Positions 15,079 to 24,992 of a stretch of 64,000 nt of DNA are shown here, piece by piece. Positions within the stretch are counted from its first letter, which is position 1; every line of letters begins with the position of its first letter. This DNA comes from Butyrivibrio sp. (GTDB lineage Bacteria; Bacillota; Clostridia; Lachnospirales; Lachnospiraceae). Under the pieces are notes generated by a model. The model saw nothing but the letters and a program-made list of their open reading frames with translations. It searched no databases and was not told the origin of the DNA. The position numbers and the translations under genes are program-made. Location of the stretch: the NCBI GenBank assembly GCA_015056495.1, contig SVGC01000003.1:62001-126000 (forward strand), in the 5' to 3' direction.

Positions 15079-16077
15079 ATGCTAAAAAATAAGGAATCAA
15101 GAATAATGATATTTGTTGCCACTGTGATTACAGTAGTAGCTTCAATATGCGGATATGCATTATGTGGCATATCCGCATTTCTTCTATTATTGCTGGTAGG
15201 AATAGCTATTACAGGCGGATTTGTCTACATAACAAAAAGAAGATATGAAGACATCAGTGCGCTCAGTTCTTATCTTGAGAAGGTCCTTGCAGGTGGAGAG
15301 GTCCCTAATATCCTGGATCAGGAGGAAGGTGAGCTGTCCATATTAAAAACTAATATCTACAAAGCTACATCTACCTTGTGCCACCAAAAAGAGCTTTTGT
15401 CAAAAGATAAAGTGGCTATGGCCAATGCCATTGCAGATATCAGCCATCAGCTCAAAACTCCCCTTACATCAATGATAGTAATGAATGATCTTCTCATGAC
15501 TGAAGAGGATATTCAAAAGAGAAATGAATTCCTCAAAACACAGTCAAATCAGCTTGATAGGATGAACTGGCTCATACAGACTCTTTTAAAATTATCCAAG
15601 ATCGATGCAGGGACTATCACTATGAACCCGGAAAATGAAAAAGCGGATGAGCTGATAAGCGAAGTGATGAGGCCTTTTGAAATACAGATGGAATTAAAAA
15701 ATATTACATATCGCTATAGAGCTGCCAATACAGTCATAAAGTGCGATAAAAACTGGACTATAGAAGCTCTTCAGAATATTGTGAAAAACTGCATTGAACA
15801 TATAGATGAAGGTGGAAAACTTGAAATCACCACAACTGAAACCAACATTTACTCGGAAATAGTTATAGAAGATAATGGCTGTGGTATTCCGGAGAATGAA
15901 CTGCCACATATTTTTGAAAGATTTTACAAAGGCAGTAATGCAGGAAAAGACAGTGTAGGAATTGGACTGGCGCTTTCTAATTCGATAATCACAAGTCAGC
16001 ATGGGGAAATCATTGTAGAGAGCAGTGAAGGAGAAGGAACCAGGTTTAAGGTAAGGTTCTATAAGACAATCCTGTGA
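15079..16077 (+). CDS. Sensor histidine kinase, BceS-like
   Basis: I start at ATG 15079 (MLKNKESRIM, GGGGAGAAA upstream), not at the track's 14992, which would run through the repeat. 332 aa. Two transmembrane helices (about 10-55) with almost no external loop, as in intramembrane-sensing kinases. HisKA ADISHQLKTPLTSM with the phosphoacceptor His, then ATPase motifs NCIEH, EDNGCGIPE, HIFERFYKG and GIGLALS. Such kinases sense peptides through their partner ABC permease. It pairs with the preceding regulator. Confidence 0.92.
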   Translation: MLKNKESRIMIFVATVITVVASICGYALCGISAFLLLLLVGIAITGGFVYITKRRYEDISALSSYLEKVLAGGEVPNILDQEEGELSILKTNIYKATSTLCHQKELLSKDKVAMANAIADISHQLKTPLTSMIVMNDLLMTEEDIQKRNEFLKTQSNQLDRMNWLIQTLLKLSKIDAGTITMNPENEKADELISEVMRPFEIQMELKNITYRYRAANTVIKCDKNWTIEALQNIVKNCIEHIDEGGKLEITTTETNIYSEIVIEDNGCGIPENELPHIFERFYKGSNAGKDSVGIGLALSNSIITSQHGEIIVESSEGEGTRFKVRFYKTIL

Positions 16078-16109
16078 AAAAAATAGGCTAGTGTATGCTA
16101 AGAACAAAG

Positions 16110-16200
16110 TTTTGCCCTATGTGACAAAATTGTAATTAAAAAGTCATCAGATAGTAAGGTTGAGGCGATAATCTATTCTCAAAGCAGGAATTAAAGATAC
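16110..16200 (+). promoter_or_regulatory. Intergenic region with candidate response-regulator site
   Basis: GTGACAAAATTGTAA (about 16121-16135) is an imperfect dyad upstream of the ABC ATPase gene, a plausible binding site for the adjacent response regulator. Assignment by position only. Confidence 0.3.
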
Positions 16201-16240
16201 TTGTATTTGAAGTTACCTGCAATGAGAAAGGGGCATGAAT

Positions 16241-16936
16241 ATGAATATTTTGGAAATCAGAAATTTATGCAAAGTATATGGTCAGGGGGAGACAAGAGTT
16301 GATGCTCTGAAAAATGTTTCTTTTGACGTAGAACAGGGAGAATTTGTGGCAATTGTAGGTCCTTCAGGATCAGGTAAGTCAACACTTCTTCATATATTGG
16401 GCGGAGTAGATGTACCGACATCAGGAACCTGCAATATAGCCGGAACTGACATAGGTAAACTTGATGAAACAAAGCTTGCAATCTTCCGAAGAAGGAACAT
16501 TGGGCTTATCTACCAGTTTTATAACCTTATTCCAATCCTGAATGTGGAGGAGAACTTAACACTTCCTATTCTTCTTGATGGCAAAAAACCGGATAAGGCT
16601 CTTCTTAATGACCTTGTGGAAAAGCTTGGATTAAAGAGCAGACTCTCTCACCTTCCAAACCAGCTATCAGGTGGGCAGCAACAGAGAGTATCCATCGGGC
16701 GTGCGCTTATGAATCACCCGGCTCTCCTTCTTGCAGACGAGCCTACCGGCAACCTTGATTCTGAGAACAGCAAGGAGATCATCTCACTTCTTCGCAAGTT
16801 CAACAAGGAAAATAATCAGACGGTTATCATTATTACGCATGATGAGAGAATAGCTCTTTCTGCTGACAGAGTGATTACAATTGAAGATGGTCAGATTACC
16901 AGGGATTCAGGGAAAGCCGGGGTGATCGCATCATGA
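16241..16936 (+). CDS. ABC transporter ATP-binding protein, BceA/LolD-like
   Basis: About 231 aa from ATG 16241 (AAGGGG 7 nt upstream; an ATG at 16235 is also possible). Walker A GPSGSGKST, Q-loop YQFYNLIP, signature LSGGQQQRVSIGRAL, Walker B LLLADEPTGNLD and H-loop ITHDERIA. It energises the FtsX-type permease encoded next, with a 4-bp overlap. With the kinase and regulator it forms a peptide-antibiotic detoxification or lipoprotein-release type module. Confidence 0.93.
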   Translation: MNILEIRNLCKVYGQGETRVDALKNVSFDVEQGEFVAIVGPSGSGKSTLLHILGGVDVPTSGTCNIAGTDIGKLDETKLAIFRRRNIGLIYQFYNLIPILNVEENLTLPILLDGKKPDKALLNDLVEKLGLKSRLSHLPNQLSGGQQQRVSIGRALMNHPALLLADEPTGNLDSENSKEIISLLRKFNKENNQTVIIITHDERIALSADRVITIEDGQITRDSGKAGVIAS

Positions 16937-19524
16937 ATATCATATCGAAGTTAACACTAAGGCATCTTTTGGATAATAAGAAAAGATCTGTAGTAACAAT
17001 TCTTGGAATAGCTACTTCAACTGCACTTATCAGTGCTATTCTTCTTGGCGTTTTTTCCTTCTTTAGCTTTTTTGGATACATTTCAGTTCAGACTTCAGGA
17101 GCTGCCCACGCTGATTTTGAGAAGGTGTCAAGAGAGCAGTATGAGTCCCTTCTTGCTGATGAAACGCTGGAAACAGTAGGGCTTAGAGAGGTTGAAGAAG
17201 AAAAGACAGGTGTAAGGCTGCTAACAGACACGGAGGAAAGATTCAGAGTCGGGAACATCGATCACGCGACACAGGAAGATTTTGAAATGAGAGTTGTTTC
17301 AGACTACGATGGTACTTTGCCTTCAAACTCGTCAGAAATTGCTGTTGAAGAAAATTTCCTTACAGATAATGGTCTTGATCTCAAAGTAGGAGATACACTT
17401 ACATTTGAAGAGGGATATAGGTTTATTGATAACGAACTTGAAGGCTTTGCCTACCTAGGAGGTACCTATAGGTCTGATGAGCAATTTGAAGTAAGGTCTA
17501 CAGATACCTGCACCATTACAGCTATTTTGCATGGAAATCGAGCAACTAAAGACTGGGATATCCTTCGGGGAATGGATGATAGCTACTATCCTGATCAGGA
17601 GAAAGCTTTTGTTTCTATAATGCTTAAAAAATGTGACAGTTCATCGATCAAGCAGATAAAGGCTCTGGTCAAGAAGTACGGAATAGAAAAGTACACGATA
17701 AATACTGAGTATCTTCTTAGCAGGTTCGCTTTTGAAGGTAGCGCAGGTTCTTACAAAAGATTTTTTGTCCTGATGGGAATAGCTCTGGCTATTGTAGTTG
17801 CAACTTCAGTTATCCTTATATTTAACTCTATAGGAATGTCGCTTACTGAGAGAATGAGATATCTGGGAATGCTGGCAAGTGTTGGTGCCACGGCACGTCA
17901 AAAGAGATTTTCAATCTACTACGAAGGTCTCGTGCTTGGGCTGATAGGTATTCCGCTTGGACTTCTCTTTGGATATATAGGAACAAAGATTACGCTGGCT
18001 ATACTGGGAAGAAGGATTCTTGAGGCAGATATCATTGTTGGAGCTGAAGGCATGCGTGGAACAATTCCTATAGTAGTTCAGTGGCCTGTGATTGCAGCTA
18101 TTATTATCTTTTCTGCCCTTACAATATTGATTTCTGTTTTGGTGCCGGGAATTAAGGCAGCCAGGATCATGCCTATAGATGCCCTCAGACAGAGCACAAC
18201 CATCAAGGTTAAGGCAAGACAATTACGCGTCAATCCGCTTATCAGAAAGATATTTGGTTATGAGGGAGAGCTTGCTTACAAGAATATTAAGAGAAATGGA
18301 GTTAAAGGAAAGGTGATTACAATATCCATTGCGGTTTCTATAATTCTTTTCCTGACTCTTAATTTCTTTTGCAGATCAATAGCAAGAGCTAATAGCTACG
18401 ATATTGATATTCCTTATCAGATAATCGCCTCTTGTGCTCTTAATGAAAGTGACAGATTAAGAGATGCAATCAGTGAAATGGCGGGAGTAAACGATGTCTA
18501 TTGTTCTGGACTGATCCATTTCTCATTTAAAAAGGAGCAAGATGACCCATATACAACTCTTGCAAACACAGATATAGCAGATAGGAGCTTTTTGACAGAG
18601 AGTTTTAGAGAAAAGGCTGATGCCTTTGATCTGTATACTATGGCTGTAGAAATAGTTGATGATGAAGATTTTGACAAGATACTGGATGAGAACGGGCTTT
18701 CAAGGGATGATTATTATTCAGGGACACTTAGAGGAGTTCTCCTAAACAGTTATTTCCATGAGGTAAATGATGCCCCTGTATTTAATGAAGGCATCATAGG
18801 TCAGAGCCTTCATTATGATGAGGTCATGGGCTTCCCACCTGCAATTGAAGTGGCGGCACTGGTTCCATATACAGCTGACAATAAGGTTTTTGACTATATA
18901 CCAAGGGGAACTATGACTGTTTTTGTTCCCAGGTCAGTTTATTATGAGAAGGCAAAAGAGGTACTTCCTGAGGATGAACTAACGCTTGATCTGGCAGTTG
19001 AGACTACAGATAATAAAGCAGTTTATTCAAAAATCTATCAGCTTCTGATGGAAGATGGCTATCACAACTATTATTGTACAGACCTTACAGATTCGCTGAA
19101 AATCATGGATACCATTACACTTATGCTCAACACAGCTATGTATGGCTTTTCTACATTATTGACCCTTATAGCCATTGCAAATATTGTGAATACTATTTCT
19201 ACCGGCGTTCTTTTAAGGCGGAAAGAGTTTGCTATGTATAAGTCTGTAGGTCTTGATAATAGGGGCTTTAAAAAAATGATATGGTTGGAGGTATTCCTTT
19301 ATGGCTTTAAGGCTTTGCTTTGGGGAATTCCAATATCTCTTTTTCTCAGTTTCATGATGTATCGCTCATTTGACTCTGCGTTGTATACCTTTAGTCCAAA
19401 CCTTGCCTTTTATGGCGTAGTAATAGTTGCAGTATTTGGAATACTGGGAATTAGCATGGGACTAAGCGTCCATAAGATCAAGGACGACAATATCATAGAA
19501 GCTCTTAAAGAAGATGCAGTGTAA
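16933..19524 (+). CDS. Large FtsX-type ABC transporter permease
   Basis: 863 aa, ATGA-coupled to the ATPase gene. One N-terminal helix (about 18-50), a large outside domain, three helices (about 275-410), a second N-type helix (about 450-475), another outside domain and three final helices: a duplicated FtsX/MacB-permease layout with about 8 helices. True BceB proteins have about 650 residues and 10 helices, so this is a relative with two extracellular domains. Likely senses or expels peptides at the membrane. It ends 10 nt before the 78-bp palindrome. Confidence 0.88.
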   Translation: MNIISKLTLRHLLDNKKRSVVTILGIATSTALISAILLGVFSFFSFFGYISVQTSGAAHADFEKVSREQYESLLADETLETVGLREVEEEKTGVRLLTDTEERFRVGNIDHATQEDFEMRVVSDYDGTLPSNSSEIAVEENFLTDNGLDLKVGDTLTFEEGYRFIDNELEGFAYLGGTYRSDEQFEVRSTDTCTITAILHGNRATKDWDILRGMDDSYYPDQEKAFVSIMLKKCDSSSIKQIKALVKKYGIEKYTINTEYLLSRFAFEGSAGSYKRFFVLMGIALAIVVATSVILIFNSIGMSLTERMRYLGMLASVGATARQKRFSIYYEGLVLGLIGIPLGLLFGYIGTKITLAILGRRILEADIIVGAEGMRGTIPIVVQWPVIAAIIIFSALTILISVLVPGIKAARIMPIDALRQSTTIKVKARQLRVNPLIRKIFGYEGELAYKNIKRNGVKGKVITISIAVSIILFLTLNFFCRSIARANSYDIDIPYQIIASCALNESDRLRDAISEMAGVNDVYCSGLIHFSFKKEQDDPYTTLANTDIADRSFLTESFREKADAFDLYTMAVEIVDDEDFDKILDENGLSRDDYYSGTLRGVLLNSYFHEVNDAPVFNEGIIGQSLHYDEVMGFPPAIEVAALVPYTADNKVFDYIPRGTMTVFVPRSVYYEKAKEVLPEDELTLDLAVETTDNKAVYSKIYQLLMEDGYHNYYCTDLTDSLKIMDTITLMLNTAMYGFSTLLTLIAIANIVNTISTGVLLRRKEFAMYKSVGLDNRGFKKMIWLEVFLYGFKALLWGIPISLFLSFMMYRSFDSALYTFSPNLAFYGVVIVAVFGILGISMGLSVHKIKDDNIIEALKEDAV

Positions 19525-19534
19525 AAAAGTCAGT

Positions 19535-19612
19535 GGTTGAGTCAGCGGGGACGTATCAAAATGACTCATTGTGCACAATGAGTCATTTTGATACGTCCCC
19601 GCTGACTCAACC
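19535..19612. repeat. Perfect 78-bp palindrome (REP-like repeat)
   Basis: Two 39-nt arms match exactly with no loop; the centre is GTG|CAC and each arm contains GTCAGCGGGGACGTATCA. It fills the gap between the convergent permease and AraC genes and ends 5 nt before the AraC stop. Related copies at 15010 and 24993. The GGGGAC...GTCCCC ends resemble repeats mobilised by REP-associated Y1 transposases; no transposase gene is in the window. It may also act as a bidirectional terminator. Confidence 0.9.
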
Positions 19613-19617
19613 TTGAT

Positions 19618-20463
19618 TTAAATATACAATTTCCTGTATTCCCTGGGAGAATATCCGGTTATCTCATGGAAAGCCTTGTTAAATGTAGTAGTAGACTGAA
19701 AACCTGATAAAAATGCACATTCAGTTATTGAAATATTAGGGTCTAAGAGCAGTGATGCAGCTTTTTGAACCCTGATATTAGATAGATATTTTGGAAATGA
19801 CATGTGCATATATTGTTTAAAGAGTTTGGAAAAATAAAAGTAGTTAAGTCCCACATGGTCAGCTACATCTATCTGAGAGATATCTTCAGCTGCATTTTCA
19901 ACTATGTAAGTGCAGGCATCACGAATATAATTCCATTGCTGCCCATTGATTTTGCTGATATCAATTCCTTGCTGGGCAAGGGAGATAGAGTATTCTCCTA
20001 TTTTGATAAGAATATCGTATATGCATAGTTTGCATCTGGTCTCAGCAAAAATATCTGATGAATCATAAATTGTCTGAATTTCCCAAAATTTGTCATTGAT
20101 AAATTCTGCCAATGCAGGGTATTTTCCAGCACGTATGAGATGGCAGTCGAACATGAAACTTGAAGCGGAAATAATGTCCAGATTATTTTCGAGAATAGAT
20201 GAAGGAAACTGTATGAACATAGCTCCGCCGTGGGGTATATGTACGGTCTCATGTATCTGCTGAGGCCATACTAATAGGATATCTCCGGCATTTAGAGTAT
20301 AGATGCTGTCGTTGATTCTGTACCGGCAATCATCTTTTAAGATCAGAGTGAATTCTGCAGCATTGTGCCAATGCAGCGGGAAAGTCTCTGGACCTTTCTC
20401 TCCAACCACAATAAGCGAAGATGGTGTATTAAAATTGATTTTTTCCTTAATAATCTTATTCAT
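19618..20463 (-). CDS. AraC-family transcriptional regulator
   Basis: I use ATG 20463 (MNKIIKEKIN); the track's earlier ATG at 20490 lies inside a promoter-like TTGACA...TATTAT region on the minus strand. 281 aa. Residues 10-90 form a cupin sensor (PLHWHNAAEFTLIL, GDILLVWPQQIHE). C-terminal double HTH at about 180-281: ISQIDVADHVGLNYFYFSKLF and FQSTTTFNKAFHEITGYSPREYR. Usually senses a sugar. It is divergent from the MATE-reductase-glycosidase-like genes and probably regulates them. Confidence 0.9.
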   Translation of the reverse strand: MNKIIKEKINFNTPSSLIVVGEKGPETFPLHWHNAAEFTLILKDDCRYRINDSIYTLNAGDILLVWPQQIHETVHIPHGGAMFIQFPSSILENNLDIISASSFMFDCHLIRAGKYPALAEFINDKFWEIQTIYDSSDIFAETRCKLCIYDILIKIGEYSISLAQQGIDISKINGQQWNYIRDACTYIVENAAEDISQIDVADHVGLNYFYFSKLFKQYMHMSFPKYLSNIRVQKAASLLLDPNISITECAFLSGFQSTTTFNKAFHEITGYSPREYRKLYI

Positions 20464-20596
20464 ATAATCATAATAACAAAAAATGGGCAATTTTTGTCAA
20501 ATATAAGTTATTATTTCCACCAGCCAATCAATATAATGCAATTAGTAAAATAAAAATGGCATTTTGTCACTGATTTTAGGGGAAAATGGAATTATA

Positions 20597-22003
20597 ATGA
20601 ATAATAGATCACTAAATGTTTCAAACAAGAAGGAGATTGATTTTACACAGGGCTCTCCTTCAAAACTTATACTTTCTTTTTATTGGCCACTGCTACTGAC
20701 AAGCATGCTGCAGCAATTATACAATTTCGCAGATACATGGATAGTTGGAAAAGGACTCGGAGATAATGCCCTTGCTGCAGTAGGAAATATGGGGTCACTC
20801 TTTTTTCTCATAGTAGGATTTTCCTTTGGACTAGCCAATGGCTTCGGTGTGCTGATTGCACAGAGTTATGGTGCAAAAGACATTGAGACTTTAAGGCACA
20901 GGTTTGCAGGTGTTATTGAGCTGGGCGCTGTTCTTGCAGTAACACTTTCTATAGGAAGTGTAATGTTTCTCCCGCATGCACTTAGGCTATTAAGGACTGA
21001 CGAGCTTATCATGGCAGATAGTTTAAAGTATGGATATATAGTATTCGGAGGTCTTGCGACAGGAATCTGCTACAATATCGGAGCTTCCGTCTTAAGAGCT
21101 CTTGGAGATAGCAGGACTCCGCTAAAGGCAATCATTGCTTCATCTATCATAAATGTAGTACTCAATTACTTTTTCATTTTTACACTTCATATGGGAGTAG
21201 AAGGAGTTGCAATTGCAACTATTATTGCGCAGATCGTTTCATCAATCATATGCATTAGAAGGCTAAGAGAGATTGATGAGATCAGGCTTGAGAAAAAATA
21301 TTTTGCCAATGAGAATAGAGTTTTCCTTGAACTGCTGGGAAATGGACTTCCTATGGCCTTTATGAATTCAATAACTGCGGTAGGTTGTATGGTGGTTCAA
21401 TATTTTGTCAATGGCTTTGGCGTTGTTTATACAGCAGCATATGCAGCTTGCAGTAAATACCTTAATCTGTTTATGAATCCTGCTGCAACTGCCGGAAATG
21501 CCATGTCTGCATACACCAGTCAAAATTATGGAGCGGGTAAATATAAGAGGATTCTGGAGGGTATGAAGGTATGTTTGGGAATATCACTGACTTCGTATTT
21601 TCTCTTGGGAGCACTTATGGTTCTGGCGCCAGAGTTTCTCGCCGGAATACTGCTATCAGGGCAGGAACAGATAGATCTTGTGTGTATATTTTTACCGCGA
21701 TGTGGAGTGATGATGGTATTTCTCAATATTCTTTTTGTAGTAAGAAGTTGCGTCCAGGGAATGGGAAAACCAATGCTTCCAATGATTTCAGGTATTTTAG
21801 AGATGTTCATAAGGACTTTTGTAATTGCATTCTTTATCGGCAAAATCGGTTTCAAGGCAACAGCATATACAGAAATAGGTGCCTGGATAGGCGCATTGGC
21901 TATAAATGCATACGCTTTTTACATAGCAATGTATGGGATTCTTTTAAAAGAGAAAAATGATTTTCAGCAAAATAAAGAATTAAACAGGAGGGTTACAACG
22001 TGA
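20597..22003 (+). CDS. MATE-family efflux transporter
   Basis: Start at ATG 20597 (MNNRSLNVSNKKEIDF, AGGGGAA upstream); the track begins at an upstream TTG. 468 aa, 12 membrane helices. Hallmarks: PLLLTSMLQQLYNFADTWIVG and QNYGAGKYKR. It exports cationic compounds or metabolites by ion antiport. It overlaps the next gene's GTG by 4 nt, so its role is probably tied to the reductase/epimerase and glycosidase-like proteins that follow. Confidence 0.9.
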   Translation: MNNRSLNVSNKKEIDFTQGSPSKLILSFYWPLLLTSMLQQLYNFADTWIVGKGLGDNALAAVGNMGSLFFLIVGFSFGLANGFGVLIAQSYGAKDIETLRHRFAGVIELGAVLAVTLSIGSVMFLPHALRLLRTDELIMADSLKYGYIVFGGLATGICYNIGASVLRALGDSRTPLKAIIASSIINVVLNYFFIFTLHMGVEGVAIATIIAQIVSSIICIRRLREIDEIRLEKKYFANENRVFLELLGNGLPMAFMNSITAVGCMVVQYFVNGFGVVYTAAYAACSKYLNLFMNPAATAGNAMSAYTSQNYGAGKYKRILEGMKVCLGISLTSYFLLGALMVLAPEFLAGILLSGQEQIDLVCIFLPRCGVMMVFLNILFVVRSCVQGMGKPMLPMISGILEMFIRTFVIAFFIGKIGFKATAYTEIGAWIGALAINAYAFYIAMYGILLKEKNDFQQNKELNRRVTT

Positions 22004-23037
22004 AAGCACTATTTATTGGTGGAACGGGAACAATCAGCATGGGGATCATAAGAGCGCTGGCCAAGGATCCGCTTTGGGAAGTGTATCTTCTCAATAGGGG
22101 TAACCGCAAGGATGAAGTACCAGAGGGGATTCATCAGATCATTGCAGATATCAATGATGAAGCTGATGTGGCAGGCAAACTGGAGTCCATGACATTTGAT
22201 GTAGTCAGTGATTTTATTGCATTTGGGGTAGAGGCAGTAGAACGTGACTATAGATTGTTCAAGGGTAAAACAAAACAGTATATTTTTATAAGTTCAGCAT
22301 CAGCATACAACAAGCCTGCGGCAAGTTATGTGATCACTGAAGGAACAACACTTGCCAATCCATATTGGGAATATTCCAGAAATAAGATCGCCTGTGAAGA
22401 ATTTCTTATGGAAAAATACAGAACAGAAGGTTTTCCGGTTACTATTGTAAGACCTAGCCATACCTATGATGAGAGAAGCATTCCCCTTGGAGTTCATGGC
22501 AATAAAGGATTCTATCAGGTCATAAAGCGCATGCAGCAGGGAAAGCCTGTTATCATACAGGGAGATGGCACTTCGCTCTGGGCACTGACATTTAACAGCG
22601 ATTTTGCCATAGGCTATACAGCTCTAATGGGCAACAGGCACGCTATCGGAGAGGCTTTCCAGATTACCGGCGATGAGATACTTACATGGAATCAGATATA
22701 CCAGACAATCACAGACGCGTTAGGAGTAGAGCTCAAGCCATATTATGTTTCTTCAGAGTTTTTAGCTGATGTGGGAGAAAAATATGGTTATGATTTCAGA
22801 GGCGGCATAATTGGAGATAAATCTGTGTCAGTTGTATTTGATAATAGTAAATTAAAGAGACTGGCACCTAATATGACAACTAATATTCCATTTCATAAGG
22901 GAGTGCGCATAGCTCTGGATTATTGTATGTCTCATGAGGATAGATATGAGCTTGATCCGGAATTTGATAGCTTTTGCGATATTGTAATAGAGAGTCTTGA
23001 AAAGGCAAAAGCTGATATTATTGCAAAAAAACAATGA
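22000..23037 (+). CDS. NAD(P)-dependent epimerase/reductase (extended SDR-like)
   Basis: 345 aa with GTG start overlapping the MATE stop (GTGA) and AGGAGG upstream. N-terminal Rossmann motif GGTGTISMGI is an atypical glycine pattern; ISSASAYN and YSRNKIACEEFL give the Ser/Tyr-x3-Lys catalytic residues. Family members act on nucleotide sugars or related carbonyl compounds. Context (AraC, MATE, glycosidase-like) suggests carbohydrate processing; substrate unknown. Confidence 0.8.
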   Translation: MKALFIGGTGTISMGIIRALAKDPLWEVYLLNRGNRKDEVPEGIHQIIADINDEADVAGKLESMTFDVVSDFIAFGVEAVERDYRLFKGKTKQYIFISSASAYNKPAASYVITEGTTLANPYWEYSRNKIACEEFLMEKYRTEGFPVTIVRPSHTYDERSIPLGVHGNKGFYQVIKRMQQGKPVIIQGDGTSLWALTFNSDFAIGYTALMGNRHAIGEAFQITGDEILTWNQIYQTITDALGVELKPYYVSSEFLADVGEKYGYDFRGGIIGDKSVSVVFDNSKLKRLAPNMTTNIPFHKGVRIALDYCMSHEDRYELDPEFDSFCDIVIESLEKAKADIIAKKQ

Positions 23038-23133
23038 ATTCTGGCAGACAAAAGTTGAAATAGCCAGTAAGAATCCTGTATTCGGCAGGATATGTGCTGT
23101 AAGCATATTATTATACATTATCAGGAGGTTAAC

Positions 23134-24882
23134 ATGGGGCATTTTAATAACTTTAAATTAACTGTATATTGTGTTGCTCAGATCCTTGAGAGAATGGATC
23201 TGGATACTCTTGAGAAGCAGTATGATTTTATTGAAAAATATGTAGGGCTGGATAAGGTATATCTGGAGCCTTACAGAGATGGCCACTGGGTAGATAAAGG
23301 CAAAATGAAGGAGTTCATAGACTTTTTCAAAAGCAAAAATGTTGAAGTGGCTGGCGGTTTTACAACTGTAGTACCTGATATTGATGAAGAGGATAGCAAG
23401 AGGCAGCGACTATTTGGAACTTTCTGCTATTCCAATCCTAAGATGAGAGATTATATCAAGATAGTTTCTGAATATTGCGCAGAGCAGTTTGATGAAGTGA
23501 TCCTGGATGATTTCTATTTTACAAATTGTACTTGCGAAGAATGTATCAGGAAAAAGGGTGACAGGACATGGGTTGAATTCAGAAAAGACCTTATGAAGGA
23601 TGTTTCTGAAAACCTTGTTGTGGGTCCTGCCAAAAAGATAAATCCAAATATCAAGATGATCATCAAGTTCCCTAACTGGCGAGAGTCATATCATGCTACA
23701 GGTTACAGACCGGATGTGGAAAAAGATATCTTTGATATGGTCTACACAGGAACAGAAACGAGAGCTAGTGCATATCAGGATCAGCATCTGCCAACGTACC
23801 TTAGCTACAGCCTTGTAAGATGGATGGACAAGGCTTCAGGCGGAAAAAATCATGGAACATGGTTTGATACATATCAATGCTGGCCGGTTGATGACTATCT
23901 TGAACAGGGCTATCTTTCAGCATTTGCCAAGCCGGAAGAGATAACTCTTTTCCAGTGGACTGATTTATACGAAAATAAGCTGGTAACACCGCTGGGACTG
24001 CAGCTTTCAAGAATTGACAAAATGCTTGATAAGGCAGGGGCGCCAGTAGGTATACCTGCTTATATATCCTATGCGTCGGAAGGAGAGAATCATATAGAAG
24101 ACTTCCTTGGAATGCAAGGCTTTGCCTTAAATCCAACGCCTATTTTTCCTGAAAAAGGCAGTGTACTTTTGACTCAGAGTTCGCTTACTGATGAAAATAT
24201 TTTTGATAAGCTAAAAGCTTTTTTGATAGAAGGCGGAAAAGCGTTTGTAACTCCGGGATTTATAGCGAACGCACCACAAAAAGACTGGAAAGATCTAAGC
24301 AGTGCTTATTTAACAGGAAGAAAGCTTGCTGTAACAAGATATTATAAGACTGATGATCCTGCAGGATACCTTGAAGATAATCAGCCGGTACTGTTTGCTG
24401 ATATACAGCATTCCAACAATATGTCATGGTCGCTTTTAAATGGAGGAGAGGGTGAATATCATTCCACTCTTTTCCTAAAGGATACTTATGGAAAAGGACA
24501 AATGTATCTCATAAATGTTCCGGAGAATCCATCTGATCTGACCAAAATACCGGAGTGGGCATATGATGCGATAAAGCCGGTATTTAATTATGAAGGCTTG
24601 TATGTTTCAGCCCGCAATGTGTCAGTATTTCATTATGATAATGACGTAATGATACTGTACGCACATGTTACTGGAAAAGCGCATCCTGTCCATGCAAGGA
24701 TACATATACAGAATGAAGAAGCCAGGCTTATTCAGTACTTTGCACGTTTTTCTCCAAATGGTGAAAAGGAGCTTGAATTAAGAAAACAGGATATTTTCTA
24801 CGATTTCCAGAAAAAGACGGAGCTGGTCTGCGATGTGATCCTTAATCCGGGTGAATTTTATGAATTTAAGGTTCAGCGGTAA
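23134..24882 (+). CDS. Putative glycoside-hydrolase-like protein (TIM-barrel type), family not recognised
   Basis: Start ATG 23134 (AGGAGG 6 nt upstream; the track start is earlier). 582 aa, no signal peptide. Residues 10-300 have barrel-like features: VYLEPYRDGHWVDKGKMKEF, DEVILDDFYFTNCTCEECIR (an acidic DD pair plus CxxC) and FQWTDLYENK. The second half resembles glutamine-amidotransferase-like and beta-sandwich domains that follow some glycosidase barrels. Likely an intracellular carbohydrate-acting enzyme. It follows the SDR gene at 96 nt. The class is tentative. Confidence 0.55.
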   Translation: MGHFNNFKLTVYCVAQILERMDLDTLEKQYDFIEKYVGLDKVYLEPYRDGHWVDKGKMKEFIDFFKSKNVEVAGGFTTVVPDIDEEDSKRQRLFGTFCYSNPKMRDYIKIVSEYCAEQFDEVILDDFYFTNCTCEECIRKKGDRTWVEFRKDLMKDVSENLVVGPAKKINPNIKMIIKFPNWRESYHATGYRPDVEKDIFDMVYTGTETRASAYQDQHLPTYLSYSLVRWMDKASGGKNHGTWFDTYQCWPVDDYLEQGYLSAFAKPEEITLFQWTDLYENKLVTPLGLQLSRIDKMLDKAGAPVGIPAYISYASEGENHIEDFLGMQGFALNPTPIFPEKGSVLLTQSSLTDENIFDKLKAFLIEGGKAFVTPGFIANAPQKDWKDLSSAYLTGRKLAVTRYYKTDDPAGYLEDNQPVLFADIQHSNNMSWSLLNGGEGEYHSTLFLKDTYGKGQMYLINVPENPSDLTKIPEWAYDAIKPVFNYEGLYVSARNVSVFHYDNDVMILYAHVTGKAHPVHARIHIQNEEARLIQYFARFSPNGEKELELRKQDIFYDFQKKTELVCDVILNPGEFYEFKVQR

Positions 24883-24937
24883 AGGCGAGCTTTCTTTTTC
24901 GAGAGTCAGTGAGAATATCAATTGCAAAAAGGAACTA

Positions 24938-24979
24938 AAAAACCTTCGCATATCAGCAACGTGGTATGCGAAGGTTTTT
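24938..24979. terminator. Strong bidirectional terminator
   Basis: AAAAACCTTCGCATA and TATGCGAAGGTTTTT, a 15-bp perfect stem with a 12-nt loop, between the convergent glycosidase-like and EEP genes. Confidence 0.9.
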
Positions 24980-24992
24980 AAGATAAGTCAAA

